Part shown: piece by piece, positions 1-5,024 of the stretch
How the letters are laid out: every line of letters starts with the position of its first letter
Position numbering within the stretch: position 1 is the first letter of the stretch
Made by a program: the position numbers and the translations under genes
NCBI GenBank assembly: GCA_023410675.1
Contig: JAEYPM010000031.1
Coordinates: forward strand, 1 to 5,024
DNA length: 5,024 nt
Direction: 5' to 3'
From: Bacillota bacterium
GTDB lineage: Bacteria; Bacillota; Clostridia; Lachnospirales; Cellulosilyticaceae
Notes under the pieces: generated by a model
The model's database searches: none
What the model saw: the letters and a program-made list of their open reading frames with translations, nothing else
Told to the model about the DNA's origin: nothing

Positions 1-1791
1 AATCTTTTGAGCATGCCAGGATTTAAAAATAAAAGAATAAAGGCATATATTCTATTAACAAGAGGAGGAGAATTCTTAGGATTTGATCCGGGAGATGATG
101 ATGAAATTCTTTGTCCAGACTTTGGAAGTGCTACTAATGGAGGAGCTGTAAGACATTTTTTAGTTGATAATGCTAAGTTCATACTTAATCTCCCAGAGTC
201 AAAAGACAATGCGGATAAAATAAAATTGAACCATGAACACATTAAAGAAATGTTCAAACTAGCAAAGGAGAATGAACCACTATTACAAATCTGTGAGGAT
301 GCGTTAGACAATGGAGAGATACTTCAAAAAATATGTGATGCATTTAATGACAGTAAATATAAGTCGACAGATAATATATCCTTTAAGATTGAAAATACGA
401 AGATAATAGAATTAGATACATGGCATAGTTGGTGGCAGCAGTACAGAAAAGAAAAAACATCAAGTAAGGATGAAACCAAAGACAGTAATTATTCAAGATG
501 TTTTATAACTGGAGAGCTAGTTCATGCAATAGAAAGGACGCCAAAAGTCTCAGGGCTTAATAGTGTTGGCGGGCACTCTGCTGGTGATGCACTTATTGCT
601 TTTGATAAAAGAGCTTTTCAATCTTACGGTTTAAAAGCTGCATTTAATGCTACTGTATCTGAAAATGCAATAGTAAGTGTTAATGCATCATTAAATAATC
701 TTATTGGTATGGCACCTATTCTTGCAGGTAGTAAATTTATTCATTGGTATCAACAGCCCATTCCTACAGACTGCGATATATTAAATCTTCTTGATGATAG
801 AAAGCTAGAGAGAATTGATACAGAGGATGAAGAGAAGGATTATTTTGATAGTGATGCACCCATAGAGGATTATACAGAAAATTACAAGAATATTATGGAA
901 CAGGCAAATAGGCTTATACAAAGTATTAAAAAAGGTGAAAATCCAATTAAGCTAGATAATAGATATTATATTTTACATCTTTCGGGAGCAAATGGAAGAA
1001 TTATGGTTAGAAATTATATGCAAGGAAGTTATGAGGAACTATATCATAATTTTAAGGAATGGTATGAAGATTTAAGACTTGTAACAATAGATGGAAAAGG
1101 TGAAAGTAAAATTCCAAAACTTTTTGCACTGTACATACGGCTTATTAAAGCAGAAAAATCATCTAAAGACCTTTTGAAGAGGATATCTAAAGAATTATCA
1201 GGACTGGAGTCTAGTATTAAATTCTCTATTATTTGTAACACTAGGTTACCTGATACAGTTGCAGCAAGAGCCATAGCCTATATTCGTTCAAAAATGTTTC
1301 TCTCTAATGAGGACGGAAGTAGGATTAATGATCATCCAGATATGTTAGCTTGTCAATGGTTAAAAGTATGGCTAATAAGAAAAAGCAAAGAAAAAGGGGA
1401 GGTAATAACTGTGGGAGAAAGACTAAATACAGAAAGTCCGAGCATTGCATATCATACTGGGCGTCTTATGGCAGTATATGCAGAGATACAAAAAGCAGCA
1501 TTAGGAAGAGATATAGGAGCAGGAGTTATTCAAAGATATTATACGGCAGCAAGCACATCGCCTGCACTGGTAGTAGGTAAATTAGCTCAGCTATCACAAC
1601 ACCATTTAAGTAAGATAGAAAATAAAGGAAAGGTAATTTATTTTGAAAAGATGCTTTCTGAAATAACATGTAAAATAGGTACTCAGTTACCAAAGACATT
1701 AACACTTGAACAACAGTCACAATTTGCATTAGGGTATTATCAGCAAATCGCAGATATATTTAGTAAAAGTAACAAAGAGGAACAAAATTAA
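1..1791 (+). CDS. cas8c: Cas8c (Csd1), large subunit of type I-C Cascade; 5' end cut off by the window
   Basis: This is the large subunit of the I-C surveillance complex, which in this family recognises the PAM and helps open target DNA. The frame is open to the window edge. The first possible start is a TTG at 7 with no ribosome binding site in view. Csd1 proteins normally have a further N-terminal stretch before the segment seen here, so I infer that roughly 20-30 residues lie upstream. Counting from that TTG, the following are visible: the N-terminal AVRHFLVDNAKFIL segment (residues 47-60); the family signature CFITGE followed by SVGGHSAGDALIAFD and AFQSYGLKAAFNA (165-215); an acidic linker (about 268-288); and YYILHLSGANGRIMVRNY (320-337). 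The last 126 codons are also translated as a separate small subunit, listed below. cas7 starts 18 bases after the stop. Cas8c identity and I-C assignment are firm; only the start is unknown. Confidence 0.95.
   Translation, partial: NLLSMPGFKNKRIKAYILLTRGGEFLGFDPGDDDEILCPDFGSATNGGAVRHFLVDNAKFILNLPESKDNADKIKLNHEHIKEMFKLAKENEPLLQICEDALDNGEILQKICDAFNDSKYKSTDNISFKIENTKIIELDTWHSWWQQYRKEKTSSKDETKDSNYSRCFITGELVHAIERTPKVSGLNSVGGHSAGDALIAFDKRAFQSYGLKAAFNATVSENAIVSVNASLNNLIGMAPILAGSKFIHWYQQPIPTDCDILNLLDDRKLERIDTEDEEKDYFDSDAPIEDYTENYKNIMEQANRLIQSIKKGENPIKLDNRYYILHLSGANGRIMVRNYMQGSYEELYHNFKEWYEDLRLVTIDGKGESKIPKLFALYIRLIKAEKSSKDLLKRISKELSGLESSIKFSIICNTRLPDTVAARAIAYIRSKMFLSNEDGSRINDHPDMLACQWLKVWLIRKSKEKGEVITVGERLNTESPSIAYHTGRLMAVYAEIQKAALGRDIGAGVIQRYYTAASTSPALVVGKLAQLSQHHLSKIENKGKVIYFEKMLSEITCKIGTQLPKTLTLEQQSQFALGYYQQIADIFSKSNKEEQN
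1396..1403 (+). promoter_or_regulatory. Internal ribosome binding site for cas11c
   Basis: The sequence GGGGAGGT within cas8c is a near-perfect Shine-Dalgarno match. It is followed after 7 bases by an in-frame GTG at 1411. This site decides the internal start and predicts separate synthesis of the small subunit, allowing more Cas11c than Cas8c to be made from one message. Confidence 0.83.
1411..1791 (+). CDS. cas11c: Cas11c, small Cascade subunit translated from inside cas8c
   Basis: An in-frame GTG (codon 469 counted from the TTG at 7) would start a 126-residue protein identical to the C-terminus of Cas8c. It begins VGERLNTESPSIAYHTGRLM and ends at the cas8c stop. Directly upstream is GGGGAGGT at 1396-1403, with a 7-base spacer, which is far stronger than chance would give inside a coding region. 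In other type I-B, I-C and I-D systems, published work shows that the small subunit is made by internal initiation in the large-subunit gene. In I-C, two copies sit along the belly of the complex and hold the non-target strand. The conserved segments AYHTGRLMAVYAEIQ, QRYYTAASTSPA, LSQHHLSKIENKG and FALGYYQQ match the Csd1 C-terminal helical domain. Size and position fit known Cas11c. Translation from 1411 is inferred, not shown. The later in-frame ATG (MAVYAEIQ) has no comparable binding site. Confidence 0.85.
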   Translation: MGERLNTESPSIAYHTGRLMAVYAEIQKAALGRDIGAGVIQRYYTAASTSPALVVGKLAQLSQHHLSKIENKGKVIYFEKMLSEITCKIGTQLPKTLTLEQQSQFALGYYQQIADIFSKSNKEEQN

Positions 1792-1796
1792 ATAAT

Positions 1797-1804
1797 AGAG
1801 GGGG
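1797..1804 (+). promoter_or_regulatory. Ribosome binding site of cas7
   Basis: AGAGGGGG lies in the 18-base gap after the cas8c stop, 5 bases before the ATG at 1810. A second ATG follows at once at 1813, which would give a spacing of 8 bases. Either start is possible and they differ by a single methionine. Strong initiation here fits the need for several Cas7 copies per complex. Confidence 0.75.
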
Positions 1805-1809
1805 AATAG

Positions 1810-2814
1810 ATGATGGCAATTGAAAACAGATATGAGGTTTTATTTTATGTTGAGTGTATTAATGGTAATCCTAATGGAGATCCAGACATGGGAAATTCTC
1901 CAAGAGTAGATCCACAAGATATGCATGGACTCATTACAGATGTTGCATTAAAGCGTAGAGTTAGAAATTATGTACAGTATGCTTATGGAAACAAAGAGAG
2001 AATGAATATTATTATTCAAAATGCAACCAACATTAATAAGTTCATTGCTTTAGCTCATGAAAAGGCTAATTCTGATAGTAAAGATAAATCAAAAGACAAA
2101 GTTGAAGCAGCTAGAACTTGGGTTTGTGATAACTATTATGATGTCAGGACGTTTGGAGCAGTACTATCAACAGGTGCTAATGCAGGACAAGTTAGAGGGG
2201 CTGTACAAATGGGATTTGGCAGATCAATTGATCCTATTTTGCCACTTGATATTTCAATTACACGTATGGCAGTTACTGAAAACCTTAAAGATGATACTAC
2301 ATTTGAGCAATATCAAAAATGGGAAGATGAAAGAGATGAGAGTAAGCTTAGGACTATGGGAAGAAAGCAATTAATTTCTTATGGATTATATGAATGTAGG
2401 GCATTTATTAGTGCTAATTTAGCAGAAAAAACTGGATTTGATGAAAAAGACTTAGAAGTGTTCTTTGAGGCACTACTTAATATGTATGAGCATGATCGAA
2501 GTGCAAGTAAGGGGCAAATGTCTGTAATATCACCACTCATTATTTTTAAACATATAGGAACGGATAGTGATGAAGAACAGCGTAATAGACAAGCAAAGCT
2601 TGGCTGTGCACCAGCGCACAAGTTATTTGAGTTAATACATATTAATAGAAAACAAGATGTCGAAATAGCAAGATCCTATAAAGATTATACACTTACAATT
2701 AATTTAGACAATATTCCAAAAGGAGTTGAAGTTGGTTTCAAAATAGATTCCTATCAACCTATACAGTGGGGAATGATACCATCAGCATGTAACTGGATAA
2801 AAAAATATGAATAG
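1810..2814 (+). CDS. cas7: Cas7 (Csd2), crRNA-binding backbone subunit of type I-C Cascade
   Basis: Cas7 polymerises along the crRNA spacer to form the backbone of the complex. The N-terminus carries the RAMP-type Csd2 signature: ENRYEVLFYVE (residues 5-15), NGNPNGDPDMGNSPRVDP (18-35) and HGLITDVALKRRVRNYV (39-55). A second conserved block, YYDVRTFGAVLSTGANAGQVRG, spans residues 109-130, followed by FGRSIDPILPLDISITRMAV (136-155). RTMGRK (181-186), YGLYECRAFISANLAEKTGF (191-210) and LLNMYEHDRSASKGQMS (222-238) are also typical. At 334 residues it is longer than the roughly 285-300 I recall for Csd2. The extra length appears to lie mostly in charged insertions around residues 85-100 and 248-265 and in an extended C-terminus. 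The end overlaps the cas4 start by 8 bases, indicating translational coupling. The tandem ATG leaves the start uncertain by one codon. Confidence 0.97.
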   Translation: MMAIENRYEVLFYVECINGNPNGDPDMGNSPRVDPQDMHGLITDVALKRRVRNYVQYAYGNKERMNIIIQNATNINKFIALAHEKANSDSKDKSKDKVEAARTWVCDNYYDVRTFGAVLSTGANAGQVRGAVQMGFGRSIDPILPLDISITRMAVTENLKDDTTFEQYQKWEDERDESKLRTMGRKQLISYGLYECRAFISANLAEKTGFDEKDLEVFFEALLNMYEHDRSASKGQMSVISPLIIFKHIGTDSDEEQRNRQAKLGCAPAHKLFELIHINRKQDVEIARSYKDYTLTINLDNIPKGVEVGFKIDSYQPIQWGMIPSACNWIKKYE

Positions 2815-3466
2815 GGATGAATATATTCCTATATCATACTTATCTCAATTTTACTATTGCAATCGTAGAGCAGCTTTATTATTAATCGAACAAATATGGG
2901 AAGAAAATGAGTATACAGCTGAAGGAAGAATGCAACATGAAAATGTACATACTGAAAAAATTGAAAGAAGGGGAAGTGTAATTAAACTTCATGAGATGTC
3001 CGTTTTCTCAGATGAAATGAGGCTAATTGGTAAATGTGATTGCATCGAGGCAATAAGTAACGAAGGTGGCTCAAGACTTCCATTTGGTGCAGAAAAATAC
3101 AGCTTATTTCCTATAGAATATAAGCATGGTAAAAGAAGAAATGAAGAAGAATATAATGTACAGCTTTGTGCACAAGCAATATGCCTTGAAGAAATGTATG
3201 GCTGTAAGATTGAAGAAGGTGCGATATTCTATATAAACGACCATAAACGAGACAATATTTTATTTACAGAAGAACTAAGGAAAAAGGTTGAAATAGGTGC
3301 AGAACAGCTCTACATAATTCTGAATTCTAAAGTAATACCAAAACCAGTTTATACTAAAAAGTGTCTAAAGTGTTCAATCAGTGATTATTGTGGACCTAGA
3401 ATTAAGACTAGTGCTAAAAGATACTGCAACAATATTAAGCTTGAAGCTATTAAAGAAGGTGATTAA
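2807..3466 (+). CDS. cas4: Cas4, RecB-like Fe-S nuclease of spacer acquisition
   Basis: Cas4 works with Cas1-Cas2 to select PAM-bearing prespacers and trim them so that they are inserted in the correct orientation. The 219-residue protein has the full set of expected residues. There is one N-terminal cysteine (C18 in YYCNRR) and three C-terminal cysteines (C186, C189 and C195 in KKCLKCSISDYC), which together should hold a 4Fe-4S cluster. The RecB nuclease core is H44 (GRMQHENVH), D78 (IGKCDCIE), E104 and K106 (FPIEYKHGK), followed by the QLCAQA motif near Q119. The ATG overlaps the last 8 bases of cas7. No clear binding site precedes it, so translation probably depends on ribosomes finishing cas7. 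This placement between cas7 and cas1 is the standard I-C layout. The protein looks intact and catalytically competent. Confidence 0.97.
   Translation: MNRDEYIPISYLSQFYYCNRRAALLLIEQIWEENEYTAEGRMQHENVHTEKIERRGSVIKLHEMSVFSDEMRLIGKCDCIEAISNEGGSRLPFGAEKYSLFPIEYKHGKRRNEEEYNVQLCAQAICLEEMYGCKIEEGAIFYINDHKRDNILFTEELRKKVEIGAEQLYIILNSKVIPKPVYTKKCLKCSISDYCGPRIKTSAKRYCNNIKLEAIKEGD
3454..3462 (+). promoter_or_regulatory. Ribosome binding site of cas1, inside the end of cas4
   Basis: AGAAGGTGA overlaps the last codons of cas4 and lies 7 bases before the ATG at 3470. It closely matches the anti-Shine-Dalgarno complement AGGAGGTGA and supports the 3470 start. Confidence 0.75.
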
Positions 3467-3469
3467 AAA

Positions 3470-4498
3470 ATGAAAAAGCTTCAGAATGTACTGTATATTT
3501 TAACACCAGATTCTTATTTGTTTTGTCAAAATGAAACAATAGCTATCAAGATTGGTGGAATAGAAAAAGTAAGAATTCCTTCGCACACAATAGAGTCTAT
3601 TGTGTGCTTTGGGAATACAACAGTTTCAACACCATTCATTCAATTTTGTGGACAAAGGGGAATAGGTCTTACATTTTTATCAGAGTATGGTCGATTTTAT
3701 GGCAGAGTAAATGGACCTGCTAGTGGCAATGTTCTGTTAAGGAAAAAGCAGTATGAACTATTATCAGAGGATAAATATCCATTGCAGCTTGTATCTAATA
3801 TATTATTAGCAAAGTTGCTAAATTCAAAGAACTTATTGATGCGTGCTGCAAGAGAACATTCCCAAATAGAATCAGCTGATGAACTTAGAGAAGCATCAAG
3901 TAGGATAACAAATATAGCTAAAAAAATATCAGAAGCAGATAATATTGATAGCTTAAGAGGGCTAGAAGGAGTAGCAGCAAATGAGTATTTTGGAGTTTTT
4001 GATCATATGATAAAAGCAAATAAAGAAGACTTCAAGTTTACTAAAAGGACAAAGCATCCTCCAGAAGATAATATTAATTCACTCATATCTTTTTTGTATA
4101 CTTTGCTTAAAAACGATGTTCAATCTGCATTAGAAGCAGTGGGCATAGATCCTGCAGCTGGATTTCTTCATACACTAAGACCAGGAAGACCTTCTATGGC
4201 ACTAGATTTGATGGAAGAACTTAGGGCATCTGTTTGTGATAGACTAGCTATTTCACTGATTAACTTAAAGGAGATAAAGGGTGATGACTTCAGCGTGGAA
4301 CCTTCAGGCATTAAACTTAGTGATAAAGCACGAAAAGTAGTAATAAATGCATGGCAAAAAAGAAAACAAGAGGAAATCACCCATCCATTTTTAGAAGAAA
4401 AAATTCCAATTGGATTGATTCCATTTGCACAGGCTCAACTATTGGCACGTAATTTCAGAGGAGACCTTGACCAGTATCCACCATTTATTTGGAAATAA
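3470..4498 (+). CDS. cas1: Cas1, CRISPR integrase (type I-C)
   Basis: Cas1 is the integrase that, as a heterohexamer with Cas2, inserts new spacers at the leader end of the array. The 342-residue length is normal for I-C. The N-terminal beta domain is recognisable from KKLQNVLYILTPDSYL (residues 2-17), HTIESIVCFGN (39-49) and GIGLTFLSEYGRFYGRV (64-80). The metal-binding residues of the helical domain are present: E166 in LRGLEGVAANEYF, H234 in GFLHTLRPGRPS, and D246 and E249 in ALDLMEELR. Together these match the Glu-His-Asp/Glu active site of the family. The C-terminus ends in the usual proline-aromatic stretch (YPPFIWK). The gene starts 3 bases after cas4 with a good binding site and is followed 28 bases later by cas2. 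A long perfect inverted repeat within codons 38-46 is listed separately. Confidence 0.98.
   Translation: MKKLQNVLYILTPDSYLFCQNETIAIKIGGIEKVRIPSHTIESIVCFGNTTVSTPFIQFCGQRGIGLTFLSEYGRFYGRVNGPASGNVLLRKKQYELLSEDKYPLQLVSNILLAKLLNSKNLLMRAAREHSQIESADELREASSRITNIAKKISEADNIDSLRGLEGVAANEYFGVFDHMIKANKEDFKFTKRTKHPPEDNINSLISFLYTLLKNDVQSALEAVGIDPAAGFLHTLRPGRPSMALDLMEELRASVCDRLAISLINLKEIKGDDFSVEPSGIKLSDKARKVVINAWQKRKQEEITHPFLEEKIPIGLIPFAQAQLLARNFRGDLDQYPPFIWK
3583..3607 (+). repeat. Perfect 12-bp inverted repeat within cas1
   Basis: The left arm GCACACAATAGA (3583-3594) and right arm TCTATTGTGTGC (3596-3607) are exact reverse complements around a single central G. In RNA this could fold as an 11-bp stem with the loop AGT. 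It lies over the codons for the conserved HTIESIVC segment of Cas1. Only three T residues follow, so it is not a standard terminator. A function as a protein-binding dyad or an mRNA structure is possible but unproven, and it may be a coding coincidence. Confidence 0.6.
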
Positions 4499-4509
4499 TA
4501 AGTAAAAAG

Positions 4510-4516
4510 AAAGGAA
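4510..4516 (+). promoter_or_regulatory. Probable ribosome binding site of cas2
   Basis: AAAGGAA in the cas1-cas2 gap lies 10 bases before the ATG at 4527, a slightly long but workable spacing. A second ATG directly follows at 4530. The first start gives MMILITYD, which matches how I-C Cas2 proteins commonly begin, so I prefer 4527. Confidence 0.55.
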
Positions 4517-4526
4517 TAAGCATACA

Positions 4527-4817
4527 ATGATGATACTTATTACATATGATGTAGATGTAACAAGTCAATCAGGAGCGAGTAGACTTAGAAAGGTCGCTAA
4601 AATATGTGAAAATTATGGTGTTAGAGTACAAAACTCAGTATTTGAATTACTGATAGATCCTGCACAACTAGTAGTTATAAAAAAGCAACTAAAAAGAGAA
4701 ATAATTGAAGAATTAGATTCAATTAGGATTTATCACCTTGGGAAGAAGTGGCAAGGTAAAATAGAAACCATAGGGACTCAAAAAAAGATTCAGCAAGGAG
4801 AAACACTTATATTATAA
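4527..4817 (+). CDS. cas2: Cas2, structural partner of Cas1 in spacer integration
   Basis: Cas2 forms the central dimer of the Cas1-Cas2 integrase complex and sets the spacing of the DNA being inserted. The 96-residue protein has the ferredoxin-like fold signature. The first strand MILITYDV carries the conserved aspartate D8, and is followed by RLRKVAKICENYGVRVQNSVFE (residues 19-40), DPAQ (44-47) and DSIRIYHLGKKW (64-75). These blocks are characteristic of I-C Cas2, including a C-terminus ending in a hydrophobic GETLIL strand. It is the last protein gene before the leader and array. The start is one of two adjacent ATG codons. The protein appears complete. Confidence 0.97.
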   Translation: MMILITYDVDVTSQSGASRLRKVAKICENYGVRVQNSVFELLIDPAQLVVIKKQLKREIIEELDSIRIYHLGKKWQGKIETIGTQKKIQQGETLIL

Positions 4818-4990
4818 GATTTGTGCGAACCTCTTCCATACATAAAACAGTGGGATGTTCGCGTAAAAAAAATGCACAAAAAGTCAAATTATTAAATATT
4901 ATTAGTCGCACAACAAAAAAAATATATGCAAAATATATTATTATGACAAAAATGAAACAGATTACTTGGGGTTTGTAGTATATTTTTGCT
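4818..4990 (+). promoter_or_regulatory. CRISPR leader between cas2 and the first repeat
   Basis: This 173-base non-coding stretch is strongly AT-rich and sits on the upstream side of the first repeat, where new spacers are inserted and array transcription begins. It contains a dyad at 4825-4862, two runs of eight A (4865-4872 and 4915-4922), the nonamer AAAATATAT twice at 11-base spacing (4919-4927 and 4930-4938), and GCACAA twice (4874-4879 and 4908-4913). The segment just before the repeat ends in TATTTTTGCT. I could not find a convincing -35/-10 pair. TATATT at 4979-4984 and the TTGACA-like ATGACA at 4943-4948 are not correctly spaced relative to each other. No open reading frame of interest is present. 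The leader role follows from position and composition. Confidence 0.85.
4825..4862 (+). repeat. Imperfect hairpin/dyad at the start of the leader
   Basis: GCGAAC (4825-4830) pairs perfectly with GTTCGC (4857-4862). Inside it, TTCCA (4834-4838) can pair with TGGGA (4851-4855) with one G-U pair, leaving a loop of about 12 bases. On the + strand the structure is followed by a run of A rather than T, and on the - strand no T run follows it either, so it is not an ordinary intrinsic terminator. It begins 7 bases after the cas2 stop. Confidence 0.55.
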
Positions 4991-5024
4991 GTCGCCCCTC
5001 ACGCAGGGGCGTGGATTGAAACAT
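4991..5024 (+). CRISPR. First repeat of a type I-C CRISPR array; array continues past the window
   Basis: The 32-base repeat runs from 4991 to 5022. It starts with GTCGCCCCTCACGCAG and ends with the GTGGATTGAAAC typical of I-C repeats. CGCCCCT (4993-4999) and AGGGGCG (5005-5011) form a 7-bp stem around the loop CACGC. In Bacillus halodurans, Cas5 cuts at the base of this hairpin and leaves an 11-base 5' handle. The same cut here, after 5011, would give a handle of TGGATTGAAAC. The last two bases (AT) are the start of the first spacer, or one more repeat base plus spacer. Only one repeat unit is in view, so the call rests on the sequence type, the hairpin and its place after cas2 and the leader. 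The GC-rich stem stands out sharply from the AT-rich leader. Confidence 0.93.

Noticed and set aside
7..9. TTG as the true start of cas8c
   Set aside because: The frame is open to the window edge, no ribosome binding site is visible, and Csd1 proteins carry a conserved N-terminal stretch before this point. The gene most likely starts upstream.
1044..1729. Overlapping reading frames on both strands within cas8c (1044-1274 -, 1350-1580 +, 1526-1729 -)
   Set aside because: They have no recognisable domains and lie entirely inside a well-conserved gene in another frame. They are shadows. The only internal gene I support is the in-frame cas11c.
2057..2621. Out-of-frame ORFs within cas7 (2057-2374 + and 2379-2621 -)
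   Set aside because: They show no family resemblance and cas7 is intact and conserved across the same stretch.
3166..3175. Palindrome TTGTGCACAA inside cas4, sharing GCACAA with the leader motifs
   Set aside because: It is only 10 bases long and encodes part of the conserved QLCAQA region. A palindrome this short is expected by chance in a few kilobases.
4168..4380. Minus-strand ORF in cas1
   Set aside because: It covers the Cas1 active-site region (H234, D246, E249), whose conservation explains the open frame.
4485..4498. TTATTT/AAATAA inverted repeat at the cas1 stop as a terminator
   Set aside because: It is a 6-bp all-AT stem with a 2-base loop, too weak, and no T run follows. cas2 is probably cotranscribed.
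4979..4984. TATATT as the -10 box of an array promoter
   Set aside because: No acceptable -35 element lies 16-18 bases upstream, and AT-rich leader DNA gives such matches freely. I left it as a remark under the leader.
1..5024. A previously undescribed defence system
   Set aside because: Every gene matches a known I-C component in the standard order, with catalytic residues intact and no foreign gene inserted. The novelty is limited to the details listed as findings.

Overview
The window holds the downstream part of a type I-C (Dvulg subtype) CRISPR-Cas locus, all on the + strand. The order is cas8c (start cut off by the window edge), cas7, cas4, cas1, cas2, an AT-rich leader, and the first repeat of a CRISPR array that continues past the right end. 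The usual I-C order is cas3-cas5-cas8c-cas7-cas4-cas1-cas2-array, so cas3 and cas5 are expected just upstream, but neither is visible here. The AT-rich DNA, strong GGAGG-type ribosome binding sites and tight gene packing suggest a low-GC Bacillota, probably a Clostridia member. This is an inference from composition and protein style, not a phylogenetic result.

Region by region: 1-1791 is cas8c, the large Cascade subunit. Its last 126 codons also form an independent small-subunit gene (cas11c), with a near-ideal ribosome binding site and an in-frame GTG start at 1411. 1810-2814 is cas7, the backbone subunit. cas4 (2807-3466) overlaps cas7 by 8 bases. cas1 (3470-4498) follows 3 bases after cas4, and cas2 (4527-4817) 28 bases after cas1. 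The leader fills 4818-4990. It carries a dyad at its start, two A8 tracts and short direct repeats. The repeat at 4991-5022 has a 7-bp stem and a 5-nt loop and ends in ATTGAAAC.

How the parts work together: Cas4-Cas1-Cas2 select, trim and integrate new spacers at the leader-repeat junction. The array transcript is cut at the base of the repeat hairpin by Cas5c, since I-C lacks Cas6. Cas5c, Cas7, Cas8c and Cas11c then form the surveillance complex, which recruits Cas3. All genes seen are intact apart from the clipped start of cas8c, and the catalytic residues of Cas1, Cas2 and Cas4 are present, so the locus looks functional.

I do not see an undescribed system. The less obvious signals are the internal cas11c gene, a 12-bp perfect inverted repeat inside cas1, a cas7 longer than usual, and structured elements in the leader.
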